A program made the position numbers and the translations under genes. Shown one piece after another: positions 52,108 through 60,722 of a stretch of 64,000 bases of DNA. The stretch is from Streptomyces sp. Ag109_O5-10 (GTDB lineage Bacteria > Actinomycetota > Actinomycetes > Streptomycetales > Streptomycetaceae), in the NCBI RefSeq assembly GCF_900105755.1, contig NZ_FNTQ01000001.1, positions 5,704,001-5,768,000 on the forward strand. The letters run 5' to 3'. The notes beneath the pieces are model-generated. The model was not told the origin of the DNA and made no database searches. It worked only from the letters and a program-made list of their open reading frames with translations. Each line of letters opens with the position of its first letter. The first letter of the stretch is position 1.

Positions 52108-52425
52108 ATGTCCGGAGAAGCGGACTCGGCCTGGTACGGAGTGCGGTGCGTGTTCCGGCACCGCGTCCTCGGCGTGTACGAGGAGCGGGTCACGTTGTGG
52201 ACCGCCGGTTCGCCGGACGAGGCGATCGGCCGTGCGGAGAGCGAGGCGATCGAGTACTGCGAGGCGCTCGACGACGTCGAGTACGTGCGCTTCGTCGAGT
52301 CGTTCCGCATCGACGGGTCGCCGGGCGAGGGGGCCGAGGTCTTCTCCCTCATGCGGGAGAGCGGGCTGCCGCCGGGGGAGTACGTGCGGCGGTTCCTCGC
52401 CACGGGCGACGAGCGGACGGGCTGA
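52108..52425 (+). CDS. small conserved protein (DUF4288-like)
   Basis: Soluble protein of 105 aa, WYGVRCVFRHRVLGVYEERV then YVRFVESFRI, resembling DUF4288 proteins. ATG 52108 has a GGGGGG stretch just upstream; a TTG at 52084 in frame is less likely. No operon partner: 171 bp after the previous gene and 239 bp before the next. The following gap holds nothing I can identify. Confidence 0.6.
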   Translation: MSGEADSAWYGVRCVFRHRVLGVYEERVTLWTAGSPDEAIGRAESEAIEYCEALDDVEYVRFVESFRIDGSPGEGAEVFSLMRESGLPPGEYVRRFLATGDERTG

Positions 52426-52664
52426 CCGGCGTACGACGTTCTGGGGACCGCCCGGCGGCGGCGGGCCGTAGCGGGCGGCCGGTGACCCGTCACTCCGGCC
52501 CGTCCCTTCCCGGGCGCGCCGGGCCGTCCCGTGCGACCGCGCGCGTGCGGCGAGCCGTGCCCCGCTCCGCGGGTGTGCGCTCTGCCGGATTCCGGCCGGT
52601 GCGCGGCACGCTGGCGCCGGACCACGGCACACGGGGGACGGCACACGGGGGACGGGGACGGAAC

Positions 52665-53180
52665 ATGACACGCTGGCAGCCCTTGCCGACCACGCTGCCG
52701 CGAGAGGCTCGGCATCTGGTCGAGCAGTTGCGGGTCCTGAAGGGCCGTACCGGGCTCAGCCTCGCCGGACTGGCCCGGCGCACCGCGTACAGCAAGTCGT
52801 CCTGGCAGCGCTATCTGAGCGGGGACCGACTGCCGCCGAGGAGCGCGGCGCAGGTGCTGTGCGGGCTGGCGGGCGGGGACCAGGCGCGGCTGCTGGCGCT
52901 GTGGGAGCTGGCCGAGCAGGCGTGGCCGCAGGGCGCGTCGGAGCCGGCGGCGGACGCGGTGGCCCGGCCGCCGGACTCCGCCGGGCCACCCGAGGCCCCC
53001 ACAGGGCAGCGGCGGTGGCGGATCGCCGCCGTCGTCGCGTCCGCCCTCGCCGCGGTGCTGGCCGCCGGGCTGCTGTGGGCGCTGCCCCGCAGGGCGGGCG
53101 ACACCGTGGCCGCCCGCCCCGGCGGCCGGCTCAGCCGCGCTGGTCGTAGTACGCGATCTTCCAGGAACCGGTGCCCTTGA
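52665..53180 (+). CDS. XRE-type regulator with one transmembrane helix, probably truncated
   Basis: Protein of 171 aa. The helix-turn-helix covers about residues 17-75 (LKGRTGLSLAGLARRTAYSK, WQRYLSGDRLPP). A Pro-rich linker and one helix at about 118-142 (IAAVVASALAAVLAAGLLWA) follow. Related Streptomyces proteins carry an extracellular domain (DUF2690) after the helix. Here only about 30 residues remain, and the last 17 codons lie antisense to the 3' end of the converging gene. The frame may have been cut by a rearrangement. Confidence 0.7.
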   Translation: MTRWQPLPTTLPREARHLVEQLRVLKGRTGLSLAGLARRTAYSKSSWQRYLSGDRLPPRSAAQVLCGLAGGDQARLLALWELAEQAWPQGASEPAADAVARPPDSAGPPEAPTGQRRWRIAAVVASALAAVLAAGLLWALPRRAGDTVAARPGGRLSRAGRSTRSSRNRCP

Positions 53181-53667
53181 TGCGCACCCGGTACTTGTTG
53201 CTGATCCGCTTGAGGGTGGCGTTGTGCGCGGTGCCGTGGAACGTGACGGCGCTGCCCGCGGCCGGGCCGGTGAGCCGCTGCTGGGCGAAGGTCCAGCTCT
53301 GCTCGGTGACCACGCCGTCGTTGTCCGACAGGCCGAAGTGCTCCTGCCACCACTGGGTGGCCGACTCGGTCTCGGGGCCGAACGAGCCGTCGATCTTGCT
53401 CTTCTCGAACGGGTGCGAGTCGCCGTCGTCGTCCTGGTACTGGGCGCCGTCCGCCCACAGCACGGTCTCCCACAGGGCCGTGGCGTTGCTCTCGGCGTAG
53501 TCGTCGACGCCGAGGTTCTCCTCGTCCTGCCAGTCGTCGGTGACGGCGCCGCCCCCGTCGATGCCGTGGTAGGGCGCGGCGGCGGTCGCGGCCGGCGCCA
53601 GGGCCAGACCGCCGGCGCCCAGCAGTACGGCCGTCGCCATCGCGACGACCCGGGTGCGCATGCTCAT
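53131..53667 (-). CDS. secreted peptidoglycan-binding-domain protein
   Basis: Exported protein of 178 aa. The signal peptide covers about residues 1-30 (ends ...AATAAA). A PG_binding_1-like domain at about 85-135 has KIDGSFGPETESATQWWQEH and VVTEQSWTFAQQRL. The C-terminal part is beta-rich (VTFHGTAHNATLKRISNKYR) with no catalytic motif. It probably sits in the wall. AAAGGA precedes the ATG at 53667. It overlaps the converging XRE gene by 50 bp at the 3' ends. Confidence 0.78.
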   Translation of the reverse strand: MSMRTRVVAMATAVLLGAGGLALAPAATAAAPYHGIDGGGAVTDDWQDEENLGVDDYAESNATALWETVLWADGAQYQDDDGDSHPFEKSKIDGSFGPETESATQWWQEHFGLSDNDGVVTEQSWTFAQQRLTGPAAGSAVTFHGTAHNATLKRISNKYRVRIKGTGSWKIAYYDQRG

Positions 53668-53970
53668 GAACTGTCCTTTCTGAACCGCCGTCCCTCACGG
53701 GTCCCCCCTGGGGCGGCTCGCTGTGCGTTCGCAGGACACAGGGTCACGGCCCGCGGCGGGGGGCGGCGAGGCCTGCCGGGGTATCCGGACCGAACGGGGA
53801 CGGCCCGCGTCCCGGGCTCCGGCGACCCCGCTGCGGGCGGGGTCGCACGGGAACGCCGCGGAAAGGCGGACCAGCGGAAAGGCGGAACACCGGTACGAGG
53901 ACTTCCGGCTGCCCGCCGCACCGGGCACTGTGAACGGAACGGTTCCCCTGTCCTAGGCGGTGACAGGCAC

Positions 53971-54573
53971 ATGGCACTGGGTACGGCCGCGACCGCGTCC
54001 GCGTCCGAGCTGCGCTTCGACGCCGGGCGGATCTGTCTCGATCTGCTCGCGACCACGCATCCCGGCGAACGGCTCGACGGGCTCGAACCGCTGCGGGCCT
54101 GGATCACCGGATCCGGACTCGTCCCGCCGGGCACCCCGCTGGCCCACGCCGACGCCGGCTGGCTGGTCGGTTTCCGGGAACTGCGGGGCTCCGTGGGGCA
54201 GTTGGTGCGGGGCACGAACACCCCGGGCGTCCGGTCGTACGGCCTCGCGCTCGCCCGGGTCAACGACGTCGCCCGCGCCGCGGCGCCCCCGGCCCCGCGC
54301 GCCGTGCCCGGCGAGGACGGCTACCTGGTCCGGGAGTTGGCCGGGCCGCCGGGCTGTGCGGCGCTGCTGGCCGCCGTCGCCCGGGACACGGTCGAGCTGC
54401 TCACCGATCCCGTCGCGCGGGCGGCGGTCAGGGAGTGCGAGGGCGACAACTGCCCTCTGGTGTATCTGGACACCTCACGGGGGCGCAGGCGCCGCTGGTG
54501 CTCCAGCGAGGTCTGCGGGAACCGCGAGCGGGTGGCCCGGCACCGGCGCCGCGCCGCCCTCGCCCGCGCGTGA
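53971..54573 (+). CDS. CGNR zinc-finger (ABATE domain) transcription regulator
   Basis: Protein of 200 aa. The N-terminal ABATE domain has FDAGRICLDLLATTH and covers about 1-140. The C-terminal zinc finger has CEGDNCPLVYLDTS and WCSSEVCGNRERVARHRRR, with CGNR and two further Cys for zinc binding. Such proteins are predicted stress-related regulators. Ribosome site GGCGGTGA before the ATG. Confidence 0.9.
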   Translation: MALGTAATASASELRFDAGRICLDLLATTHPGERLDGLEPLRAWITGSGLVPPGTPLAHADAGWLVGFRELRGSVGQLVRGTNTPGVRSYGLALARVNDVARAAAPPAPRAVPGEDGYLVRELAGPPGCAALLAAVARDTVELLTDPVARAAVRECEGDNCPLVYLDTSRGRRRRWCSSEVCGNRERVARHRRRAALARA

Positions 54574-54740
54574 CCGCCGTCACCCCGCACGCCAACTCCC
54601 GCCCCATTCGCGGCTTCTGCCGGATCTTCATCGAAGCTCCGCGAAAGTGATTTCGACAACACTCCGTTTGGTGACGGGTGAGTACGGGCAGCCCGGCCGC
54701 CTTCGACGTTGTGTCGGAAATGTAAAGATCACGCGGTGGG

Positions 54741-54793
54741 AATGTGGGGTCATGTCCCGCTCGTCATGTCACCTCGCGGAAAAATGTGGGGTC
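54741..54793 (+). promoter_or_regulatory. direct repeats AATGTGGGGTC upstream of sigU
   Basis: AATGTGGGGTC occurs at 54741-54751 and 54783-54793, 42 bp apart (four helical turns), within the 300-bp gap before sigU. An A-rich -10-like TGTAAAGAT lies before the first. Possibly binding sites for a sigU regulator; nothing else is seen in 54574-54873. Confidence 0.4.
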
Positions 54794-54873
54794 TTGTTGA
54801 ACACACCGCGAGTCACTTCCGTACCGGTGGGGGAGCGACCGACTGGGGGAACCCCCGGACACCGGAGGTGGGC

Positions 54874-55449
54874 GTGCGCAAGGATGCGGCCGTGGCCAAT
54901 GAACGTGGATCGAGGGCCCGACATCGCATGTCCCAGCCCTCGGAGCCTGATGAGGAGCTGATGCGTGCTCTCTACCGGGAGCACGCCGGACCTCTCCTTG
55001 CGTATGTCCTTCGGCTGGTCGCCGGTGATCGGCAACGCGCCGAGGACGTCGTGCAAGAGACACTCATCCGTGCCTGGAAGAACGCCGGCCAGCTCAATCG
55101 GGCGACCGGATCTGTACGCCCCTGGCTGGTGACGGTCGCTCGCCGCATCGTCATCGACGGTCACCGCAGCCGGCAGGCCCGGCCGCAGGAGGTCGATCCG
55201 TCGCCGCTGGAGGTCATCCCCGCGGAGGACGAGATCGACAAGGCGCTGTGGCTGATGACGCTGTCGGACGCGCTCGACGACCTGACCCCGGCCCACCGGG
55301 AGGTGCTCGTCGAGACGTACTTCAAGGGGCGTACCGTCAACGAGGCGGCCGAAACGCTGGGTATACCCAGCGGCACCGTCCGTTCGCGGGTGTTCTATGC
55401 CCTCAGGTCGATGAAGCTGGCACTGGAGGAGCGGGGGGTGACGGCGTGA
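54874..55449 (+). CDS. sigU: ECF RNA polymerase sigma factor SigU
   Basis: ECF-type sigma factor, 191 aa. Region 2 reads YREHAGPLLAYVLRLVAGDR and EDVVQETLIRAW. Region 4 reads LTPAHREVLVETYFKGRTVN and SGTVRSRVFYALRSM. The GTG at 54874 has GGAGG 7 bases upstream. An ATG at about 54928 is possible but would miss conserved residues. It overlaps rsuA by one base (TGATG), the classic sigma/anti-sigma coupling. In S. coelicolor SigU affects secreted proteins and development. Confidence 0.82.
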   Translation: MRKDAAVANERGSRARHRMSQPSEPDEELMRALYREHAGPLLAYVLRLVAGDRQRAEDVVQETLIRAWKNAGQLNRATGSVRPWLVTVARRIVIDGHRSRQARPQEVDPSPLEVIPAEDEIDKALWLMTLSDALDDLTPAHREVLVETYFKGRTVNEAAETLGIPSGTVRSRVFYALRSMKLALEERGVTA

Positions 55450-56270
55450 TGAGTGTGTACGGGGGGCACGGCGGGTTCGGCACAGGTGGTTCGGGTATGT
55501 CTGGTGCTATGCAGGAATCTCCGGTGCCCAATGAGCACGAGACTGTCGGCGCGTACGCGCTCGGGATTCTCGATGACGCCGAGGCAACCGCTTTCGAGGC
55601 CCATCTGGCCGGGTGCGAATGGTGTGCCCAGCAGCTCGACGAGCTGGCCGGAATGGAGCCCATGCTCGCGGCCCTGGCGGATCTGCCGGGCTCCGGAAGC
55701 AATCCGTCCATCGGTGAGTCGCTGTCCGCGAGGCCCAGCCCGCGGATGGTCGAGAAACTCGTCGTGGAGGTCTCCGAGAAGCGCAAGGTCCGCAGCAGGC
55801 GGAACATCTTCGCACTGGCCGCCTCGGTCGTGCTGATCGCCGGCGGCACGGCGGCCGGCGTGGCGCTGAGCGGTTCCTCGGACAGCGGCACCGCGGACAT
55901 GGCCACGGGACCCGCGCAGGCGGCCTTCCAGACCATGACCGACAAGAAGACGGCCACGGACCCGACGACCCACGTCACCGCGACCGTCGCCCTGGAGAAG
56001 AAGGACTGGGGCACCCACGCGGTCCTCCAGCTCAAGAACGTCACCGGCCCGAAGAAGTGCTCGCTGATCGCCGTGGGCAAGAACGGCGAGCGCGAGACGG
56101 TGACGTCCTGGTCCGTCCCGACCTGGGGATACGGCATCACCGACGCCGCGTCGGCGAAGGCCAAGGAGCCCCTCTACGTGCACGGCGGGGCCGCCTTCAC
56201 CCCCAACCAGATCGACCACTTCGAGGTCATGACCTTCGACGGGAAGAAGCTCGTCTCGGTCAGCGCGTAG
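55449..56270 (+). CDS. rsuA: anti-sigma factor RsuA (ZAS type)
   Basis: Membrane anti-sigma factor of 273 aa. The zinc-associated anti-sigma motif Hx3Cx2C is His52, Cys56, Cys59 (HLAGCEWCAQQL). One transmembrane helix at about 119-142 (IFALAASVVLIAGGTAAGVA) is followed by an outside beta-rich domain of about 130 residues, probably the sensor, with a single Cys (KKCSLIAV). It holds SigU inactive until a signal or protease releases it. The start overlaps the sigU stop. Confidence 0.87.
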   Translation: MSVYGGHGGFGTGGSGMSGAMQESPVPNEHETVGAYALGILDDAEATAFEAHLAGCEWCAQQLDELAGMEPMLAALADLPGSGSNPSIGESLSARPSPRMVEKLVVEVSEKRKVRSRRNIFALAASVVLIAGGTAAGVALSGSSDSGTADMATGPAQAAFQTMTDKKTATDPTTHVTATVALEKKDWGTHAVLQLKNVTGPKKCSLIAVGKNGERETVTSWSVPTWGYGITDAASAKAKEPLYVHGGAAFTPNQIDHFEVMTFDGKKLVSVSA

Positions 56271-56276
56271 CTTCGG

Positions 56277-56330
56277 CGGGCCCCCTTCGCGTACGGTTGA
56301 CGGCTGCCCAGCACGTCAGAAGGGGGCCCG
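56277..56330 (+). promoter_or_regulatory. 12-bp inverted repeat that can hide the helD ribosome site
   Basis: CGGGCCCCCTTC (56277-56288) and GAAGGGGGCCCG (56319-56330) are perfect complements with a 30-base loop. The right arm contains the ribosome site AAGGGGG and touches the GTG start. A -10-like TACGGT at 56292-56297 lies inside the loop, so a message starting there would lack the left arm. Confidence 0.6.
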
Positions 56331-58682
56331 GTGGCCGCTCAGGCTCAGCAATCCGCGGTCGGCTCTCACGGCTCGGATCGGGATTCCGCACAGGACTCCG
56401 TCCAGGACTCGCTCCAGGACGCGGCCCAGGATTCCGTCCGAGACCGTGAGATCAGCGTCGAACAGGTACACCTCGACCGGGTGTACCGCCGTCTCGAGGA
56501 GAAGATCCACGAGGCGGAGTTCCTGGTGGAGGACGCGGCCAAACGCGGTCAGGTAGGAACCCCCGGCGCGCTCGCCGAACGCGACGCGCAGGTCTTCCGG
56601 GCGGGTATCCACCTGAACCGGCTCAACAACGAGTTCGAGGACTTCCTCTTCGGCCGCATCGACCTGCTCCTCGGCAAGGACGGCAAGAAGGGTCCCGACG
56701 GCGCCTACACCGCCGTGGAACCCGCCGAGGGCGCGGTCCGCGACGACAACACCGCCGACATCGCCGAGACCCTGCACATCGGCCGCATCGGCGTCCTCGA
56801 CGAGGACTACGCCCCGCTGGTCATCGACTGGCGGGCCCCGGCCGCGGCGCCCTTCTACCGGTCCACCCCGGTCGATCCCGGGCGTGTCGTACGACGCCGG
56901 GTGATCCGCTCCAAGGGCCGCCGGGTGCTCGGGGTCGAGGACGACCTGATGCGCCCCGAGCTGACCGCCTTCCTCGACGGCGACACACTGCCCGTCATCG
57001 GCGACGGCGCGCTGATGGCCGCCCTCGGCCAGGCCCGCAGCCACACCATGCGGGACATCGTCGCCTCCATCCAGGCCGAGCAGGACCTGGTCATCCGCGC
57101 CCCCGCCGCCTCCGTCACCTACGTCGAGGGCGGCCCCGGGACCGGCAAGACCGCCGTCGCCCTGCACCGCGCCGCCTACCTGCTCTACCAGGACCGGCGC
57201 CGGTACGCGGGCGGCATCCTGATCGTCTCCCCGACCCCGCTCCTCGTCGCCTACACCGAGGGCGTCCTCCCGTCCCTCGGCGAGGAGGGCCAGGTCGCCA
57301 TCCGCGCCATCGGCTCCCTGGTCGACGGCGCCGAGGCCACCCTGTACGACACGCCGGCCACCGCCCGCGCCAAGGGCTCCTCCCGGATGCTCCGGGTGCT
57401 GCGCAGGGCCGCCCGCGGCGCCCTGGAGCCGAACGATTCACCGACCCGGCTCAGGGTCGTCGCCTTCAACCGCCGCCTGGAGCTGGAGGCCGAGGAACTC
57501 GACCGCATCCGGCACAACGCGCTGGGCGGCACGGCCCCGGTCAACCTGCTCCGCCCCCGCGCCCGCAAGCTCCTCCTGGACGCCCTGTGGGCCCGCTCCG
57601 GCGCGGCCGGCCGGCACACCGACCCGGAGCTCGCCGCCGAACTGCGCTCCTCCTTCGACGAGGACATCCTCGCCGAGGACCCCTTCATCGAGTTCCTCGA
57701 CGCCTGGTGGCCCGAGCTCACCCCGCAGGCCGTCCTAGCCGCCATGGCCGACGAGAGACGCCTCGGCCGCTGGGCCCGCCGCATCCTCAACCCCGGCGAG
57801 GTCCGCCGGGTGGCCCGCTCCCTGAAGCGGGACGGCCTCACCGTCCACGACATCGCCATGCTGGACGAGCTCCAGGCCATCCTCGGCACCCCGGCCCGCC
57901 CCCGGAAGAGGCGCGACCTCGACCCGCTGGACCAGCTCACCGGCCTGGAGGAGCTGATGCCGGTGCGCGAGGAGTCGCAGCGCGAGCGCGCCGAGCGGCT
58001 CGCCCAGGAACGGGTCGAGTACGCCCACGTCATCGTCGACGAGGCGCAGGACCTCACCCCGATGCAGTGGCGGATGGTCGGCCGCCGCGGCCGGCACGCG
58101 ACCTGGACGGTCGTCGGCGACCCGGCCCAGTCCTCCTGGTCCGACCCCGACGAGGCGGCCGAGGCCCGCGACGAGGCCCTGGGCAGCCGCCCGCGCCGCC
58201 GCTTCGAGCTCACGGTGAACTACCGCAACCCGTCCGAGATCGCCGACCTCGCGGCCCGGGTCCTGGCCCTCGCCATGCCCGGCTCCAAGGCCCCCTCGGC
58301 GGTCCGTTCCACCGGCGTCGAGCCCCGCTTCAGCGTCGCTCGCGACTCGCTCGAGAAGACCGTGCGGGCCGAGGCCGAGCGACTGCTCGACCTGGTCGAC
58401 GGCACGGTCGGCGTGGTCGTCGCCATGGACCGGCGCGCCGAGGCCGCCCGCTGGCTGGCCGGGCTCGGCGACCGGGTGGTGGCCCTCGGCAGCCTGGAGG
58501 CCAAGGGCCTGGAGTACGACGCCACGGTCGTCGTCTCGCCCGCGGAGATCGCCGACGAGTCGCCGGCCGGGCTGCGCGTGCTGTACGTGGCCCTCACCCG
58601 GGCGACGCAGCAGCTGACGGTGGTCTCCGGGGAGCGGGACGTGCCGGACGCGGCGGGGGTGCCGGACCTGCTCAGGGACTGA
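56331..58682 (+). CDS. helD: HelD-like RNA polymerase-recycling helicase (UvrD superfamily)
   Basis: ATPase of 783 aa. A long N-terminal helical arm (about residues 30-120, VYRRLEEKIHEAEFLVEDAA) fits the polymerase secondary channel. The 1A domain has Walker A GGPGTGKTAVAL near 265-277. Walker B is VIVDEAQDL near 565, and motif RFELTVNYRNPSEIADLAAR lies near 625. TRATQQLTVVSGE is near the end. HelD removes stuck RNA polymerase from DNA using ATP; related actinobacterial HelR gives rifamycin tolerance. I cannot tell which of the two this is. Confidence 0.85.
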   Translation: MAAQAQQSAVGSHGSDRDSAQDSVQDSLQDAAQDSVRDREISVEQVHLDRVYRRLEEKIHEAEFLVEDAAKRGQVGTPGALAERDAQVFRAGIHLNRLNNEFEDFLFGRIDLLLGKDGKKGPDGAYTAVEPAEGAVRDDNTADIAETLHIGRIGVLDEDYAPLVIDWRAPAAAPFYRSTPVDPGRVVRRRVIRSKGRRVLGVEDDLMRPELTAFLDGDTLPVIGDGALMAALGQARSHTMRDIVASIQAEQDLVIRAPAASVTYVEGGPGTGKTAVALHRAAYLLYQDRRRYAGGILIVSPTPLLVAYTEGVLPSLGEEGQVAIRAIGSLVDGAEATLYDTPATARAKGSSRMLRVLRRAARGALEPNDSPTRLRVVAFNRRLELEAEELDRIRHNALGGTAPVNLLRPRARKLLLDALWARSGAAGRHTDPELAAELRSSFDEDILAEDPFIEFLDAWWPELTPQAVLAAMADERRLGRWARRILNPGEVRRVARSLKRDGLTVHDIAMLDELQAILGTPARPRKRRDLDPLDQLTGLEELMPVREESQRERAERLAQERVEYAHVIVDEAQDLTPMQWRMVGRRGRHATWTVVGDPAQSSWSDPDEAAEARDEALGSRPRRRFELTVNYRNPSEIADLAARVLALAMPGSKAPSAVRSTGVEPRFSVARDSLEKTVRAEAERLLDLVDGTVGVVVAMDRRAEAARWLAGLGDRVVALGSLEAKGLEYDATVVVSPAEIADESPAGLRVLYVALTRATQQLTVVSGERDVPDAAGVPDLLRD

Positions 58683-58800
58683 CGGCGGGGCCGCTTCCCG
58701 CGGTCCGTGGCAGGCCCGTTCGGCTGGTTCCGCCAGGGTTTTCCTGTGAAGTCCCCGGACGGGAATGGCCGCGCGGGATCTGTTTGTTAGCCTTGTCGTG

Positions 58801-58935
58801 ACACCGGCCCGATCCAAGCCCCCGGGCCCAACCTTCGTCGCTACGAGCGACCACTTGCCGCGAGGCGAGCATGGCGGGTCGGTGTCATGAACGCAGGAAG
58901 AGGCCCACGTCACCCAGTGACGTGGGCCTCTTTTT
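58801..58935 (+). ncRNA. structured small RNA or leader ending in a terminator
   Basis: The arm 58801-58813 (TGACACCGGCCCG) pairs over 13 positions (one G-T) with 58875-58887. Inside lie two hairpins, GTCGCT/AGCGAC and CTTGCC/GGCGAG. A perfect 15-bp terminator stem at 58898-58932 ends in TTTTT. A -10-like TAGCCT at 58790-58795 puts the transcript start at the first stem base. It occupies the gap 58683-59043 between helD and the malic enzyme gene. No known family is recognised. Confidence 0.55.
58898..58935 (+). terminator. strong intrinsic terminator with T run
   Basis: Stem AAGAGGCCCACGTCA / TGACGTGGGCCTCTT with a short CCCAG loop followed by TTT, rare in Streptomyces for having a real T tract. 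It isolates the malic enzyme gene from upstream transcription. Confidence 0.9.
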
Positions 58936-59043
58936 GCGCGAACAATACGTACGTAATCAGGCCCGGCTAACGCCTACCCGACGGTAGGTGCGACGATCGG
59001 ACGGCAAAACCAGCGACACGGTGAACAACGAAGGAAGTCGGCC

Positions 59044-60447
59044 ATGGCAACGGCGCCCAGCGTCTCCTACTCGATGACCATCCGGCTGGAGGTGCCCGCG
59101 AGCGGAACCGCCGTCTCGCAGCTCACCACCGCCGTGGAGTCCTCCGGAGGCTCGGTGACCGGCCTCGACGTCACCGCGTCCGGCCACGAGAAGCTCCGTA
59201 TCGACGTCACCATCGCCGCCAGCTCGACCGCGCACGCCGACCAGATCGTGCAGCAGCTGCGCGGCATCGAGGGCGTCACCCTCGGCAAGGTCTCGGACCG
59301 TACGTTCCTCATGCACCTCGGCGGCAAGATCGAGATGCAGTCCAAGCACCCCATCCGCAACCGTGACGACCTCTCCATGATCTACACCCCGGGCGTGGCC
59401 CGCGTGTGCATGGCGATCGCGGAGAACCCCGAGGACGCGCGCCGCCTCACCATCAAGCGCAACTCCGTTGCGGTTGTGACGGACGGTTCCGCGGTCCTGG
59501 GCCTCGGCAACATCGGCCCGAAGGCCGCTCTGCCGGTCATGGAGGGCAAGGCGGCCCTCTTCAAGCGGTTCGCCGGCATCGACGCCTGGCCGCTGTGCCT
59601 CGACACCCAGGACACCGACGCGATCGTCGAGATCGTCAAGGCGATCGCCCCCGGGTTCGCCGGCATCAACCTGGAGGACATCTCCGCGCCCCGCTGCTTC
59701 GAGATCGAGGCCCGCCTCCGCGAGGCCCTCGACATCCCCGTCTTCCACGACGACCAGCACGGCACCGCGATCGTCGTCCTCGCCGCCCTGACGAACGCAC
59801 TTCGCTGCACCGGCAAGGCGATGGAGAACATCCAGGTGGTCATGTCCGGCGCCGGCGCGGCCGGTACGGCCATCCTCAAGCTGCTGCTCGCGGCCGGCGT
59901 GAAGAACGCCGTCGTCGCCGACATCCGCGGGGTCGTGCACTCCGCCCGCGAGGACCTGGTGGGCGCCCCCGCCGACTCGCCGCTGCGCTGGATCGCCGAC
60001 AACACCAACCCCGAGAACCTCACCGGCACCCTCAAGGAGGCCGTGCGCGGCGCCGACGTCTTCATCGGCGTCTCCGCCCCGAACGTCCTCGACGGCGACG
60101 ACGTGGCCGCCATGGCCGACGGCGCGATCGTGTTCGCACTCGCGAACCCGGACCCCGAGGTCGACCCGGCGATCGCCCGCCAGACGGCCGCCGTGGTGGC
60201 CACCGGCCGCTCCGACTTCCCGAACCAGATCAACAACGTGCTGGTCTTCCCGGGTGTTTTCCGCGGCCTCCTGGACGCCCAGTCCCGTACGGTGAACACG
60301 GACATGATGCTCGCGGCCGCGAAGGCCCTCGCCGACGTGGTCACGGAGGACGAGCTGAACCCGAACTACATCGTCCCGAGCGTCTTCAACGAGAAGGTGG
60401 CGGGAGCGGTGGCGGGCGCGGTCAGGGAAGCGGCGAAGGGCGCGTAA
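59044..60447 (+). CDS. NAD(P)-dependent malic enzyme with ACT domain
   Basis: Cytosolic enzyme of 467 aa that oxidises and decarboxylates malate to pyruvate. An ACT-like ligand-binding domain covers about residues 8-85 (MTIRLEVPASGTAVSQL). The catalytic part has SMIYTPGVARVC, KRNSVAVVTDGSAVLGLGNI and EDISAPRCFEIEARLREAL. HDDQHGTAIVVLAAL is next, then a Rossmann fold (VVMSGAGAAGTAILKLLLAA). NAD versus NADP use cannot be read surely. It probably feeds pyruvate or NAD(P)H for storage lipid and antibiotic building blocks. Confidence 0.94.
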   Translation: MATAPSVSYSMTIRLEVPASGTAVSQLTTAVESSGGSVTGLDVTASGHEKLRIDVTIAASSTAHADQIVQQLRGIEGVTLGKVSDRTFLMHLGGKIEMQSKHPIRNRDDLSMIYTPGVARVCMAIAENPEDARRLTIKRNSVAVVTDGSAVLGLGNIGPKAALPVMEGKAALFKRFAGIDAWPLCLDTQDTDAIVEIVKAIAPGFAGINLEDISAPRCFEIEARLREALDIPVFHDDQHGTAIVVLAALTNALRCTGKAMENIQVVMSGAGAAGTAILKLLLAAGVKNAVVADIRGVVHSAREDLVGAPADSPLRWIADNTNPENLTGTLKEAVRGADVFIGVSAPNVLDGDDVAAMADGAIVFALANPDPEVDPAIARQTAAVVATGRSDFPNQINNVLVFPGVFRGLLDAQSRTVNTDMMLAAAKALADVVTEDELNPNYIVPSVFNEKVAGAVAGAVREAAKGA

Positions 60448-60525
60448 GCACCCTTCGGGGGCGCCCCGCAAGGGGCGCGGGCAACTGCGCGAGCAGCCCC
60501 CACCGGGCCGCACCCGAAACAGAAC
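60448..60525. repeat. REP-like intergenic element, copy 1
   Basis: Directly after the malic enzyme gene, GGGCGCCCCGCAAGGGGCGC is followed by GGGCAACTGCGCGAGCAGCC and CCCACCGGGCCGCACCCG. This belongs to a repeat widespread between Streptomyces genes (GCGCGGGGAACTGCGCGAC type). The rest of the gap to 60722 is the promoter region of hupA. No gene is seen. Confidence 0.7.
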
Positions 60526-60722
60526 CCAGGCAAACGTTTGTGAAACTTGCCACGCCATAGATCCGGCGCGTCGTGAAACCCCCCCTTCGGCCCAGCCGTA
60601 GGGTATTGGCGGCACCCGGATTGGCGTTCCCGCCGCAGGTGGGGGCAGGATGCGTCCCGGCCCAACATGCGGCATCGCCGCGTGGCACGCCTCAATGGCA
60701 AGAAGAACACGGGAGTAACAAC

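Noticed and set aside
56271..56330. Rifamycin-associated element upstream of the HelD-like gene
   Set aside because: The known GGGGCTTGCGGCAAGCCCC-type palindrome is not there; the repeat found has another sequence and a 30-base loop.
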